35,492 bases of DNA, taken from Gemmatimonadota bacterium. GTDB lineage: Bacteria > Latescibacterota > UBA2968 > GCA-2709665. The position numbers were made by a program, and so were the translations under genes. Shown here in pieces: positions 1-6,168 of this stretch (position 1 is the first letter of the stretch; each line of letters starts with the position of its first letter). The stretch is from positions 1 to 35,492 of the forward strand of contig JAPPNU010000074.1 of assembly GCA_028873695.1 (NCBI GenBank), given 5' to 3'. The notes beneath the pieces were generated by a model. That model did no database searches and was not told the DNA's origin. It saw nothing but the letters and a program-made list of their open reading frames with translations.

Positions 1-15
1 GGTGGGACTCCCACC
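1..15. repeat. Short palindrome at window edge
   Basis: GGTGGG and CCCACC face each other across three bases, giving a perfect 6-bp stem. It may be the edge of a larger dispersed palindrome cut off by the window, similar in style to the GTGGG...CCCAC hairpin near 11616. No function can be assigned. Confidence 0.3.
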
Positions 16-54
16 CACTGGAAATCCGCGCCTTTCACGGCGCACTTACGAATC

Positions 55-534
55 ATGGTTAACATGGCAAACCTGACCCACATTGCCGACGATGGAACCG
101 TGAGGATGGTGGACGTCACGGAAAAAGCCCTGACCGACCGCGAGGCGGTCGCGGGCGGTGAAATCGTCATGGCGCCGGCGACGGCGCGGCTGGTTTCCGA
201 AGGCGAGTTGCCCAAGGGCAACGTGCTGGAGACCGCCCGGATCGCCGGGATTATGGCGGCGAAACGGACGTGGGAACTGATTCCGCTCTGCCATCCGGTC
301 GATCCGACCGGCATCGAGCTCCGTTTTGACGTGGGGCGGGATCGTATCGAAGCGGAAGCCGGCGTCCGCGTAACGGGAAGGACCGGCGTCGAGATGGAGG
401 CGTTGACGGCCGTGAGCGCGGCGCTGCTGACCGTCTACGACATGTGCAAGGCCGTGGACAAGAACATGGAAATCCGGAACATCCGCCTCCTGAGGAAAAC
501 CGGCGGCCGCAGCGGCGATTACGTTTCAACTTAG
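55..534 (+). CDS. moaC: Cyclic pyranopterin monophosphate synthase MoaC
   Basis: MoaC works with MoaA in the first step of molybdenum cofactor synthesis, converting the cyclic GTP intermediate to cyclic pyranopterin monophosphate in the cytoplasm. The 159-residue product has the usual family length. It shows the conserved LCHP motif (residues 78-81), the GVEMEALTAVSAALLT core (111-126) and the DMCKAVDK active-site segment (129-136). Two ATGs, at 55 and 64, are possible starts. Neither has a clear Shine-Dalgarno sequence, and residues before MANLTH are not conserved in the family, so 64 is a reasonable alternative. No other moa gene is visible; partners could lie upstream of the window. A hairpin directly follows the stop. 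Identification is secure from the motifs. Confidence 0.95.
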   Translation: MVNMANLTHIADDGTVRMVDVTEKALTDREAVAGGEIVMAPATARLVSEGELPKGNVLETARIAGIMAAKRTWELIPLCHPVDPTGIELRFDVGRDRIEAEAGVRVTGRTGVEMEALTAVSAALLTVYDMCKAVDKNMEIRNIRLLRKTGGRSGDYVST

Positions 535-553
535 CGCAAACTGGCAGTTTGCG
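535..553. terminator. Hairpin immediately after moaC
   Basis: CGCAAACT and AGTTTGCG form a perfect 8-bp stem with a GGC loop, starting on the base after the moaC stop. There is no downstream T-run, so it is not a typical intrinsic terminator. It could stabilise the 3' end of the mRNA or be a repetitive extragenic palindrome. Confidence 0.35.
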
Positions 554-598
554 GCCTGAAACCTCGCGTTGCCGCCTCCCGATAGGCCACCTCGCCGT

Positions 599-624
599 GT
601 AGGAACGTCCCTTGTGGGCGCCCG
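599..624. repeat. Solo half of a dispersed inverted-repeat element
   Basis: This 26-base stretch matches the right end of the two complete elements near 23506-23530 and 31035-31060 (consensus GTAGGGGCGTCCCTTGTGG followed by GCGCCCG) with two central substitutions. No matching left end is present nearby, so it looks like a solo or decayed copy. It lies 26 bp before the tRNA-Lys gene. Confidence 0.6.
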
Positions 625-650
625 CATCCGGCGATGAATCCTGGTAAATT

Positions 651-726
651 GCGCCCATAGCTCAACAGGCAGAGCAGCTGACTCTTAATCAGAAGGTTCG
701 GGGTTCGATTCCCTGTGGGCGCACCA
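651..726 (+). tRNA. tRNA-Lys (anticodon CTT)
   Basis: A 76-nt cloverleaf can be drawn. The acceptor stem is GCGCCCA with TGGGCGC, the D-arm is GCTC/GAGC, the anticodon stem-loop CTGA-CTCTTAA-TCAG gives anticodon CTT, and the T-arm is CGGGG-TTCGATT-CCCTG. The 3' CCA is encoded. CTT reads the lysine codon AAG, and the whole sequence resembles typical bacterial tRNA-Lys. A strong terminator follows at 763-801. Confidence 0.95.
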
Positions 727-762
727 ATATTCGGCCGTCTCCTGCGACGGCCCCACGAAGAA

Positions 763-801
763 GACAAGACCCCGACGGAGTAATTCCGCCGGGGTCTTGT
801 C
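763..801 (+). terminator. Hairpin terminator after tRNA-Lys
   Basis: The arms 763-779 and 785-801 (GACAAGACCCCG... / ...CGGGGTCTTGTC) pair over 17 positions with one mismatch around a 5-base loop. The position 37 bp after the tRNA suggests it ends the tRNA transcript. The T-tract after the stem is weak. Confidence 0.75.
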
Positions 802-876
802 GTGCTGTACGGTGCTGTGATCCAGGCCCACACGGACGTCCACGTCCCGTGATCCATAAATGTGGTGGAAATTCCA

Positions 877-905
877 TTGCTATTCGGACACAAATGTCCT
901 ATTTT
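877..905 (+). promoter_or_regulatory. hicAB promoter with operator palindrome in the spacer
   Basis: A sigma-70-like promoter can be read: TTGCTA (877-882), 17-bp spacer, TATTTT (900-905). The spacer contains the palindrome GGACA-CAAA-TGTCC (886-899), well placed for binding by the HicB C-terminal DNA-binding domain, which is known to repress its own operon in characterised systems. Transcription would start about 911-912, at the hicA GTG, so the message is probably leaderless. Confidence 0.6.
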
Positions 906-911
906 TAAGTC

Positions 912-1127
912 GTGAAAGGCAGTGACTTTGAAAAACGGATTTTTGTACTCGGCACCGAGCGCGGAATTTTCGTCCGCATTGATTCCAAACGCGGCAAGGG
1001 TAGTCACGTAACCCTGTACTACGGCTCTAGCAAGACCGTCGTTAAAGATCGCCGCAAAGAACTTAGCCCCGGCCTTTTGTTTGCTATGATACGTCAGCTT
1101 GGCCTGAACCCCGGTGACTTCCGTTAA
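912..1127 (+). CDS. hicA: HicA-type mRNA interferase toxin
   Basis: HicA toxins are small double-stranded-RNA-binding-fold ribonucleases that cleave mRNA when not bound by HicB. The 71-residue product has the family's KGSH motif (GKGSHVTLYY), whose His is the catalytic residue, and the C-terminal RKELSPGLLFAMIRQLGL helix. The N-terminal MKGSDFEKR matches the usual MKssd start. The start is GTG at 912 with no Shine-Dalgarno sequence; the predicted transcription start lies at or next to it, which suggests leaderless translation. hicB follows after 24 bp in the usual toxin-first order. The reading frame is intact. Confidence 0.8.
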   Translation: MKGSDFEKRIFVLGTERGIFVRIDSKRGKGSHVTLYYGSSKTVVKDRRKELSPGLLFAMIRQLGLNPGDFR

Positions 1128-1151
1128 AAGCACAAAAATAAGGAAACCGCA

Positions 1152-1580
1152 ATGCGATTTCGCTATCCCGCCCGGCTTCAGCCAGACAGCTTCGGCGAGA
1201 TCACCGTCTCGTTTCGGGATTTTCCGGAATGTCTCACCTCAGGCGCCGACGAGTCAGCGGCCCTCGTGGAAGCCCGCGACGCGCTCGAGGAAGCCGTCGC
1301 CGGACGCATTGACGATGACGAGCCCATTCCGGCGCCCAGTCGCCGATGCGCCGGTGAGCATTACGTTACAGTTCCACCCGATATGGCTGCGAAGGCTGCA
1401 TTCGCCCTCGCGTTCCGGGACAGCGGTCTGTCCCGCCTCGCCGTTGCTCGACGCCTCGGCGTGAACGAGAAAGTCGTGCGCCGCATGCTTGATCCGCGAC
1501 ACCACACCGCGGCCAACCGCATTCACAAGGCCCTGCGTTCCCTCGGCCGGGAACTGGTCGTGGAGTTCCGCGCGGCGTAA
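1152..1580 (+). CDS. hicB: HicB-type antitoxin with DNA-binding domain
   Basis: HicB neutralises HicA and represses the operon. The 142-residue protein has the HicB partial RNase H-like fold at residues 1-60 (MRFRYPARLQP..., then FPECLTSGADESAALVEARDALEEAV) and a helix-turn-helix near residues 93-125 (GLSRLAVARRLGVNEKVVRRML). This is the HTH-carrying variant rather than the ribbon-helix-helix one. AAGGA lies six bases before the ATG. The pair is probably co-transcribed from the promoter at 877-905. Directly after its stop comes a trace of a higB toxin gene. Confidence 0.85.
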   Translation: MRFRYPARLQPDSFGEITVSFRDFPECLTSGADESAALVEARDALEEAVAGRIDDDEPIPAPSRRCAGEHYVTVPPDMAAKAAFALAFRDSGLSRLAVARRLGVNEKVVRRMLDPRHHTAANRIHKALRSLGRELVVEFRAA

Positions 1581-1595
1581 TCGTCTGCAGGTCCC

Positions 1596-1622
1596 GGTGA
1601 TGTTGAGATCGTCGATTATTAC
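1596..1622 (+). pseudogene. Remnant of HigB toxin C-terminus
   Basis: Reading in the hicB frame after its stop gives GDVEIVDYY. This closely resembles the C-terminal DVEIVDYH signature of HigB (RelE/ParE-superfamily) toxins, which normally lie just upstream of higA. Here it sits 16 bp before the higA start, exactly where the toxin's end is expected, but no more of the toxin can be found. I infer that the rest was deleted when hicAB and higA were brought together. The match is only nine residues, so this is suggestive. Confidence 0.5.
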
Positions 1623-1638
1623 TCTCCGCTAACCAAGG

Positions 1639-1959
1639 GTGTGGTCTATCGTACGTATTCCAACCGATCGTGTCCCGACTCATCCGGGTGAGATGTTACT
1701 GGAGGGATTTCTGAACCCAATGTGTTTAACGCAGCGCGAATTGGCTACCTCCATTCATGTTCCCTATCAACGGGTCAACGAACTGGTGAATGTCAGACGC
1801 GGTATCACTCTCGGCACCGCCCTGCGCCTGGGTAGATATTTCAACGTGTCAGCAGCCTTTTGGCTGAATCTCCAGCTACGTTGGGACCTGTATCACGCGA
1901 CCCGGTCTGAGGCAGAGAAACTGAAGACTATTTCACCACGTGTGTCAGACCTCACGTAG
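1639..1959 (+). CDS. higA: HigA-family antitoxin (orphan)
   Basis: The product has the hallmark HigA N-terminus RIPTDRVPTHPGEMLLEGFL followed by an XRE-type helix-turn-helix (LTQRELATSIHVPYQRVNELVN) and the typical ending GRYFNVSAAFWLNLQLRWDLY. HigA antitoxins bind and neutralise HigB and repress the promoter. The length, 106 residues, is normal. The only available start is GTG at 1639, preceded closely by AAGG; there is no in-frame ATG before the conserved region. No toxin gene is intact beside it, only the nine-codon trace at 1596-1622. It could survive as a transcription factor or as an anti-addiction module. Confidence 0.85.
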   Translation: MWSIVRIPTDRVPTHPGEMLLEGFLNPMCLTQRELATSIHVPYQRVNELVNVRRGITLGTALRLGRYFNVSAAFWLNLQLRWDLYHATRSEAEKLKTISPRVSDLT

Positions 1960-1977
1960 GTGCGGCCAAACGACAAC

Positions 1978-2011
1978 AAATGTCGGCTAATAATTCTAAC
2001 TGCCGACATTT
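1978..2011 (+). promoter_or_regulatory. Inverted repeat operator upstream of abiEi
   Basis: AAATGTCGGC (1978-1987) and GCCGACATTT (2002-2011) form a perfect 10-bp inverted repeat with a 14-bp AT-rich centre, 27 bp before the abiEi start. Characterised AbiEi proteins repress their operon by binding inverted repeats at the promoter, so this is a likely operator. It lacks a T-run on the + strand, which argues against it being the higA terminator. Confidence 0.55.
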
Positions 2012-2038
2012 AATGTTAATTTGCGGTTGATTGACCTT

Positions 2039-2632
2039 ATGGATATCGCTCAACTACAAAAAGCCGGCCTGGGAACCTACTTTCGACCGAGGGACCTGGC
2101 ACAGCTTGGGATATCACATCGGAAACTCACGGGTCTTGTCGCAGAAGGACTCGTCGACAATCTCGGAAGCGGCCTATATCGACTGACCCAGGTTGAATCG
2201 ACAGAGTCAGAGACGATCGCAATGGTAGCTACGGCCATACCGAACGCCATCATGTGCCTGCTGACGGCGCTTCGCTTCCACGAAATCGGTACACAGTCGC
2301 CTCATGAGATCTGGATCGCTCTGGACCGAAAAGCCCGCAAACCCACCCGTGCCCCCGCCCGGGTACGTGTAGTCCGTTTCTCCGGCGCGATGCTATCCTA
2401 CGGGGTAACCCGCCAATCGGTGCTTGGGGTGCCGTTTCGCATCACCTCGCCGGCTCGAACCGTCGTGGATTGTTTCCGCTATCGCAACAAGAATGGACTT
2501 GATATAGCGCTTGAGGCGCTTGAGGATGCCCTGCGATCGCGTGCCGTCACAGTGGACGAAATTGTGCGAGCCGCTGAAGTCTGCCGCGCGCAGACAGTTG
2601 TGCGGAGCTACCTGGAGGCGCTTCAAGTATGA
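2039..2632 (+). CDS. AbiEi-family antitoxin / transcriptional regulator (orphan)
   Basis: The 197-residue protein begins with a winged helix-turn-helix (FRPRDLAQLGISHRKLTGLVAEGLVDNLGSGLYRL, residues about 15-49; only key parts are characteristic: a GIS...L..L...G turn and GLYRL wing). A larger C-terminal domain follows, with the family's ITSPARTVVDCFRYRN segment. AbiEi is the antitoxin and autorepressor of type IV abortive-infection systems, with the nucleotidyltransferase toxin AbiEii encoded directly downstream. ATG 2039 is preferred over an in-frame TTG at 2021. No abiEii follows: the next frame opens for only about 23 codons and is unlike AbiEii. The inverted repeat at 1978-2011 is a likely self-binding site. 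It may now serve as a solitary regulator. Confidence 0.75.
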   Translation: MDIAQLQKAGLGTYFRPRDLAQLGISHRKLTGLVAEGLVDNLGSGLYRLTQVESTESETIAMVATAIPNAIMCLLTALRFHEIGTQSPHEIWIALDRKARKPTRAPARVRVVRFSGAMLSYGVTRQSVLGVPFRITSPARTVVDCFRYRNKNGLDIALEALEDALRSRAVTVDEIVRAAEVCRAQTVVRSYLEALQV

Positions 2633-2720
2633 CACGCGGAAGGCCCCGCGCTGACGAACCCATGGCTACACGATTCGATCGCATTGCGAGAGGTGCTTGA
2701 CAGGACCAGGAGGAATAACC

Positions 2721-2894
2721 GTGGATGAGATCCGCAGAAACAGGTGTCAAAAACAGCAGTCGATTGAAGAGCGGCTGGATGATCTTAGACGGCGAGGTAT
2801 CCTGGTGCCATCTGATGCGCCGGTTCAGGCACTCAATCCGGTGGCGCGACGGCCGGGCGCACTGGCACGGCTCCTTGCACAACGTGGCGAATGA
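2721..2894 (+). CDS. Small antitoxin-like protein
   Basis: A 57-residue ORF starts at GTG 2721, decided by a perfect AGGAGG at 2708-2713, seven bases upstream. The sequence has SIEERLDDLRRRGILVPSD and ends in PVARRPGALARLLAQRGE. Such an ending is common in Phd/YefM- or VapB-type antitoxins, in the toxin-binding tail. The N-terminal DNA-binding domain of those families is absent, so it may be a truncated antitoxin. No PIN-domain or other toxin gene follows. The assignment is from recognition of the C-terminal pattern only. Confidence 0.5.
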   Translation: MDEIRRNRCQKQQSIEERLDDLRRRGILVPSDAPVQALNPVARRPGALARLLAQRGE

Positions 2895-3100
2895 ACGTTG
2901 CAGCCTTCACGACCACCTTCCAACCACGCCATCACACTCGGACTGGCTTGTATATTCGAAGCCGGTTCTTTTCTTGCTCGTTCTTCTTTATTACATTATT
3001 GGCGGATTTAGCCGTTATCGCTATTAAGCGACTTTCTTATTTTCACCTTCGCAAATAACACTCGGTTATCGCGAGGGGTGTCGATGAGGCGGCAATACAC

Positions 3101-3298
3101 ATGAGCGCAAGGCGTAAAACTTCAGCCGACCACCGGCTTGAAGAACAGCAGGGGAGCCGGCCTTTCGAGTCTCCGGCGGATCTCGAGGCGTTCTTTCGTG
3201 CGTGTGACGCATTGGATGGTCCCGCGCGGGAACCCGATTGGCGTGAGCACCTGGCAGTCATCGAGGAGTCCAGAAGCAAGGGTTCATCAGGCACCTGA
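3101..3298 (+). CDS. Small hypothetical, antitoxin-like protein
   Basis: The 65-residue product is hydrophilic and charged, with a middle segment ESPADLEAFFRACDALDGP and an ending REPDWREHLAVIEESRSKG. Endings of this type occur in small antitoxin-like proteins beside toxin genes. No helix-turn-helix or ribbon-helix-helix domain is obvious. The ribosome binding site is weak (GAGG about 11 bases before the ATG). No toxin gene lies next to it. It may be a real small protein or a leftover of a decayed toxin-antitoxin pair. The stretch from here to 3452 holds nothing I can recognise. Confidence 0.4.
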   Translation: MSARRKTSADHRLEEQQGSRPFESPADLEAFFRACDALDGPAREPDWREHLAVIEESRSKGSSGT

Positions 3299-3452
3299 TA
3301 TATCCATTTCAGACCACTGCTGTCCAGGATAATTTGGAAAAGACGATTTTGGAATGGGGTTAATTCGCGTAAATTCGCGACATTCGTAGTGAATCAGACC
3401 CGTTTTTGGACAGGTGTGATTTCAGACTCAACCTGAATTTGCAAGGACAGCG

Positions 3453-4817
3453 ATGGCAAATCTAAAGCGAATCGAATCGTGTTCCCTCGACCGTATCAGG
3501 GTGATGAAGGACGTGGTCGCGAGAGAAATCGAGAGCGTTAACGAGCAATTGGCTGCAGAAGAAGAAAAAATCAGCCGCCTGGCCGAGAGTGCGGACTCGG
3601 TCGCTCTGAAAAAGAAGCACGGCCGCTACGAACTGGACCTGGATGCGGCCGATTCGCGAATCTCGACCTTGAACGAGGAAAGACAGACACTGGAGGACAA
3701 AGCGAGGGTCATCGACCAGGCGTTCCAGAAGAAACATCTGATGGACAGGCAGGCCGACAAGCTCGGAGGCGTCCGGAACGTCCATCTGAAGGACATCATC
3801 ATCTTCTTTCTCATTCTGTTTCTGATCTCGATTCTTGTCGTGGATCTGCTCGGTATCGGCGCGAACGGCGGCGGCGCGGCTGCAACGGCGGAAGTCAAGG
3901 AGGGGAAGATCACCAATATCGTCATTCAGAAACCGGGCGCCGGGTATGAACGCGTGAACATACACATCGTGGACAACGTCGGTTCCGGCGCGCTCGTTTC
4001 CGGGCACGTCACCGGAGGAAAACTGACAGGCGTGGACATCGTCGATCGCGGGCAGAAATACAAGAACCCCATTGTGGAAGTACACCCTCACTTCTCGGTG
4101 GGTACGCTCTGGATCTTCTGGATCATCGACGTGGTATGCTGCGCTATTTTCATGGCCAACTTTATCTTCGAACACAGGCTTGCCGCTTCCAAAAGATGGT
4201 ACTGGAAGAACAACTGGATAGACTTCATCACGTCCATTCCGCTTCCGCCCGTGCAGGTTATAGCGGCCTCCGGCGACCTCGGCGTCGTGCGTCTGGGGCG
4301 TCTGCTGCGCGCCGTGCGGATCTTGCGCGCGCTGCGGCTGATGCGCATCGGCCTGTTCTTCTGGCGAGGCATGGACCACCTCAGCACCACGCTGGACGTC
4401 CGTCTGCTCAAAAGATCCCTTCTATACGGATTGTTGTCGCTCGTGTTCGGCGCCGTCGTCTTCATGTTTCTGGAGCACATGGAGTCGGGCACGGGATTCT
4501 GGCAGAGCCTCTGGTGGAGCTTTACAACGCTCGTCACGGGCGGGTACGCCGACATCCACAATCCCGAAACCGCTTCCGGCAGAATCCTCACCGTTTTTCT
4601 GGTGATTACCGGAATGGTTCTGGTGGGCGTCTTCACGGCAACGCTGACGAGCATTCTGGTCAAGGAAGAGGAATCCATACAGGCCGAGGAACTCGACGAG
4701 CAGACTGCGATCGTCTCGAAGATCCGGAAAGACGTCGAGGCGACGAATCAGAGACTGGACCGGCTGGAAGGAAGCGTACGGGAGATCCGGGACGCTGTCG
4801 CGGGACGGGAGGAATAG
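3453..4817 (+). CDS. Voltage-gated-type cation channel with coiled coils and extracellular insert
   Basis: The 454-residue protein has a single-subunit six-helix channel plan. Residues 1-105 form a charged, probably coiled-coil cytoplasmic region. S1 is about 114-136 and S2 about 218-240. S4 (about 276-300) carries arginines at 280, 283, 287, 289, 292, 295 and 298. S5 is about 321-341, the pore helix 347-360, and S6 about 377-403. A C-terminal coiled coil at 405-450 probably drives tetramerisation. The selectivity filter region reads TLVTGGYADI (359-368), so the potassium signature TVGYGD is changed to TGGYAD. The S1-S2 loop (137-217) is very long and holds two glycine-rich repeats (GKITNIVIQKPGAGY and GGKLTGVDIVDRGQKY) of a type familiar from phage and surface proteins. 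Ion preference cannot be predicted. The MFS gene follows almost directly. Confidence 0.85.
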   Translation: MANLKRIESCSLDRIRVMKDVVAREIESVNEQLAAEEEKISRLAESADSVALKKKHGRYELDLDAADSRISTLNEERQTLEDKARVIDQAFQKKHLMDRQADKLGGVRNVHLKDIIIFFLILFLISILVVDLLGIGANGGGAAATAEVKEGKITNIVIQKPGAGYERVNIHIVDNVGSGALVSGHVTGGKLTGVDIVDRGQKYKNPIVEVHPHFSVGTLWIFWIIDVVCCAIFMANFIFEHRLAASKRWYWKNNWIDFITSIPLPPVQVIAASGDLGVVRLGRLLRAVRILRALRLMRIGLFFWRGMDHLSTTLDVRLLKRSLLYGLLSLVFGAVVFMFLEHMESGTGFWQSLWWSFTTLVTGGYADIHNPETASGRILTVFLVITGMVLVGVFTATLTSILVKEEESIQAEELDEQTAIVSKIRKDVEATNQRLDRLEGSVREIRDAVAGREE

Positions 4818-4820
4818 CCG

Positions 4821-6098
4821 ATCCCCGAACCCAGGAAGCACGATCCGTACGCGGCATTCCGCATCGCGAGCTACCGGCGATACATCCTGGGCTGGTTCTT
4901 CGCCATCGTGGGAAACCAGATCCAGAGCATCGCGATCGGATGGGAGATCTACCAGCGGACCGGCCAGGCGCTCTCGCTTGGGCTGGTGGGTCTCGCCCAG
5001 GCCGTGCCGACGATCGTCCTGGCCCTTCCCGCGGGCTTCCTGGCGGACAGGTTCGACCGCCGGAAGGTTGTCGTGTTCAGCATGCTGGGCACGACCCTCA
5101 CGTCGCTCGGACTCCTGGCGCTCTCGCTCGGCGAGGGGCCGGTCCTGCTGATGTATGCGCTTCTGGCGCTGGACGCGACGGCCACCTGCCTGGGACGCCC
5201 TGCCAGAACCGCGCTGGTGCCCCTGCTCGTCCCGCGCGACGTCTTCCCGATCGCCGTGACCTGGAACACCAGCCTGATGCAGATGGCCTGGGTGGCCGGC
5301 CCGGCCCTGGGCGGCTTTATCGTGATGTACAGCGTTCCCGCCGCCTATGGGCTCAGTGCGGCGAGCACCCTGGTCTTCGTGGTTCTGCTCACGCGGGTGG
5401 ACTTCCGCGCGGAGCCTGAAAGCGTGGAACCGGCTTCGCTTTCGACCCTGCTGGCGGGCATCCGATACGTATGGCGCACCCGCCTGATCCTTTCCCTGAT
5501 GGCGCTGGATATGTTCGCCGTGCTGCTGGGCGGCGCCGTCTACCTGCTGCCCATCTACGCGGAGGACATTCTCCGGGTGGGACCGCAGGGCTTCGGATGG
5601 CTTCGCGCCGCTCCGGGCGTCGGCGCTTTCTGTATGGCAATCCTCCTGGCCTATTTACCGCCGATGCGGCGTGCGGGCAGAAACCTCCTGTTCGCCGTGG
5701 CCGGATTCGGCGCGGCCACCATCGTCTTCGGTTTTTCTCAATCCTTCTGGCTCTCGCTGGCCATGCTGTTCCTCACGGGCGCCTTCGACAACGTCAGCAT
5801 GGTGGTCAGACACACGCTCGTCCAGTTGCTGACGACCAACCGGATGCGCGGCCGCGTGCTGGCCGTGAACTACGTCTTCATTGGCGCTTCGAATGAACTC
5901 GGCGGCATGGAATCCGGCCTTGTCGCCCACTGGTTCGGACCGGTCGTCTCGGTCGTCAGCGGCGGGATCGGCACCCTGTTCGTGGTTCTCGGCACGGCAG
6001 CGGGCGTTCCCGGCCTTCGTCGCTTCGGCGCGCTGCACGAAGCCAGGCCCGAGGAAGAGGAATCGACCGGAGACCACGCCGGGAAGCCGATACCCTGA
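4821..6098 (+). CDS. MFS transporter, probable exporter; apparent ATC start
   Basis: This is a 12-helix major facilitator of the EntS-like/MFS_3 exporter kind. The motif-A loop appears as GFLADRFDRRKV after the second helix, and hydrophobic helices run through to residue ~400. Substrate is unknown. The first ATG/GTG-type start in frame is GTG 4908, but this would remove the conserved leader DPYAAFRIASYRRYILGWFF and half of helix 1. The frame is open back to the stop of the channel gene and has no ATG, GTG or TTG in that part. ATC at 4821 lies eight bases after GGGAGG (4807-4812), so ATC initiation is the best fit, giving 425 residues. The gene is tightly linked to the channel gene and probably translationally coupled to it. 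Confidence 0.85.
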   Translation: MPEPRKHDPYAAFRIASYRRYILGWFFAIVGNQIQSIAIGWEIYQRTGQALSLGLVGLAQAVPTIVLALPAGFLADRFDRRKVVVFSMLGTTLTSLGLLALSLGEGPVLLMYALLALDATATCLGRPARTALVPLLVPRDVFPIAVTWNTSLMQMAWVAGPALGGFIVMYSVPAAYGLSAASTLVFVVLLTRVDFRAEPESVEPASLSTLLAGIRYVWRTRLILSLMALDMFAVLLGGAVYLLPIYAEDILRVGPQGFGWLRAAPGVGAFCMAILLAYLPPMRRAGRNLLFAVAGFGAATIVFGFSQSFWLSLAMLFLTGAFDNVSMVVRHTLVQLLTTNRMRGRVLAVNYVFIGASNELGGMESGLVAHWFGPVVSVVSGGIGTLFVVLGTAAGVPGLRRFGALHEARPEEEESTGDHAGKPIP

Positions 6099-6168
6099 AC
6101 CCGGTACGCGCGTAGCGCCGTCTGCATCCACGACGGGACGCCGCACCTGCATCCGAAAACGGATCGCC

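Noticed and set aside
2630..2701. Remnant of abiEii overlapping the abiEi stop
   Set aside because: The 23-codon frame does not resemble the conserved N-terminus of AbiEii toxins.
4136..5419. A 427-codon + strand frame overlapping the channel and MFS genes
   Set aside because: It is rich in Arg, Gly, Pro and Ala with no family resemblance and lies in another frame of two well-supported genes; it reflects high-GC codon bias.
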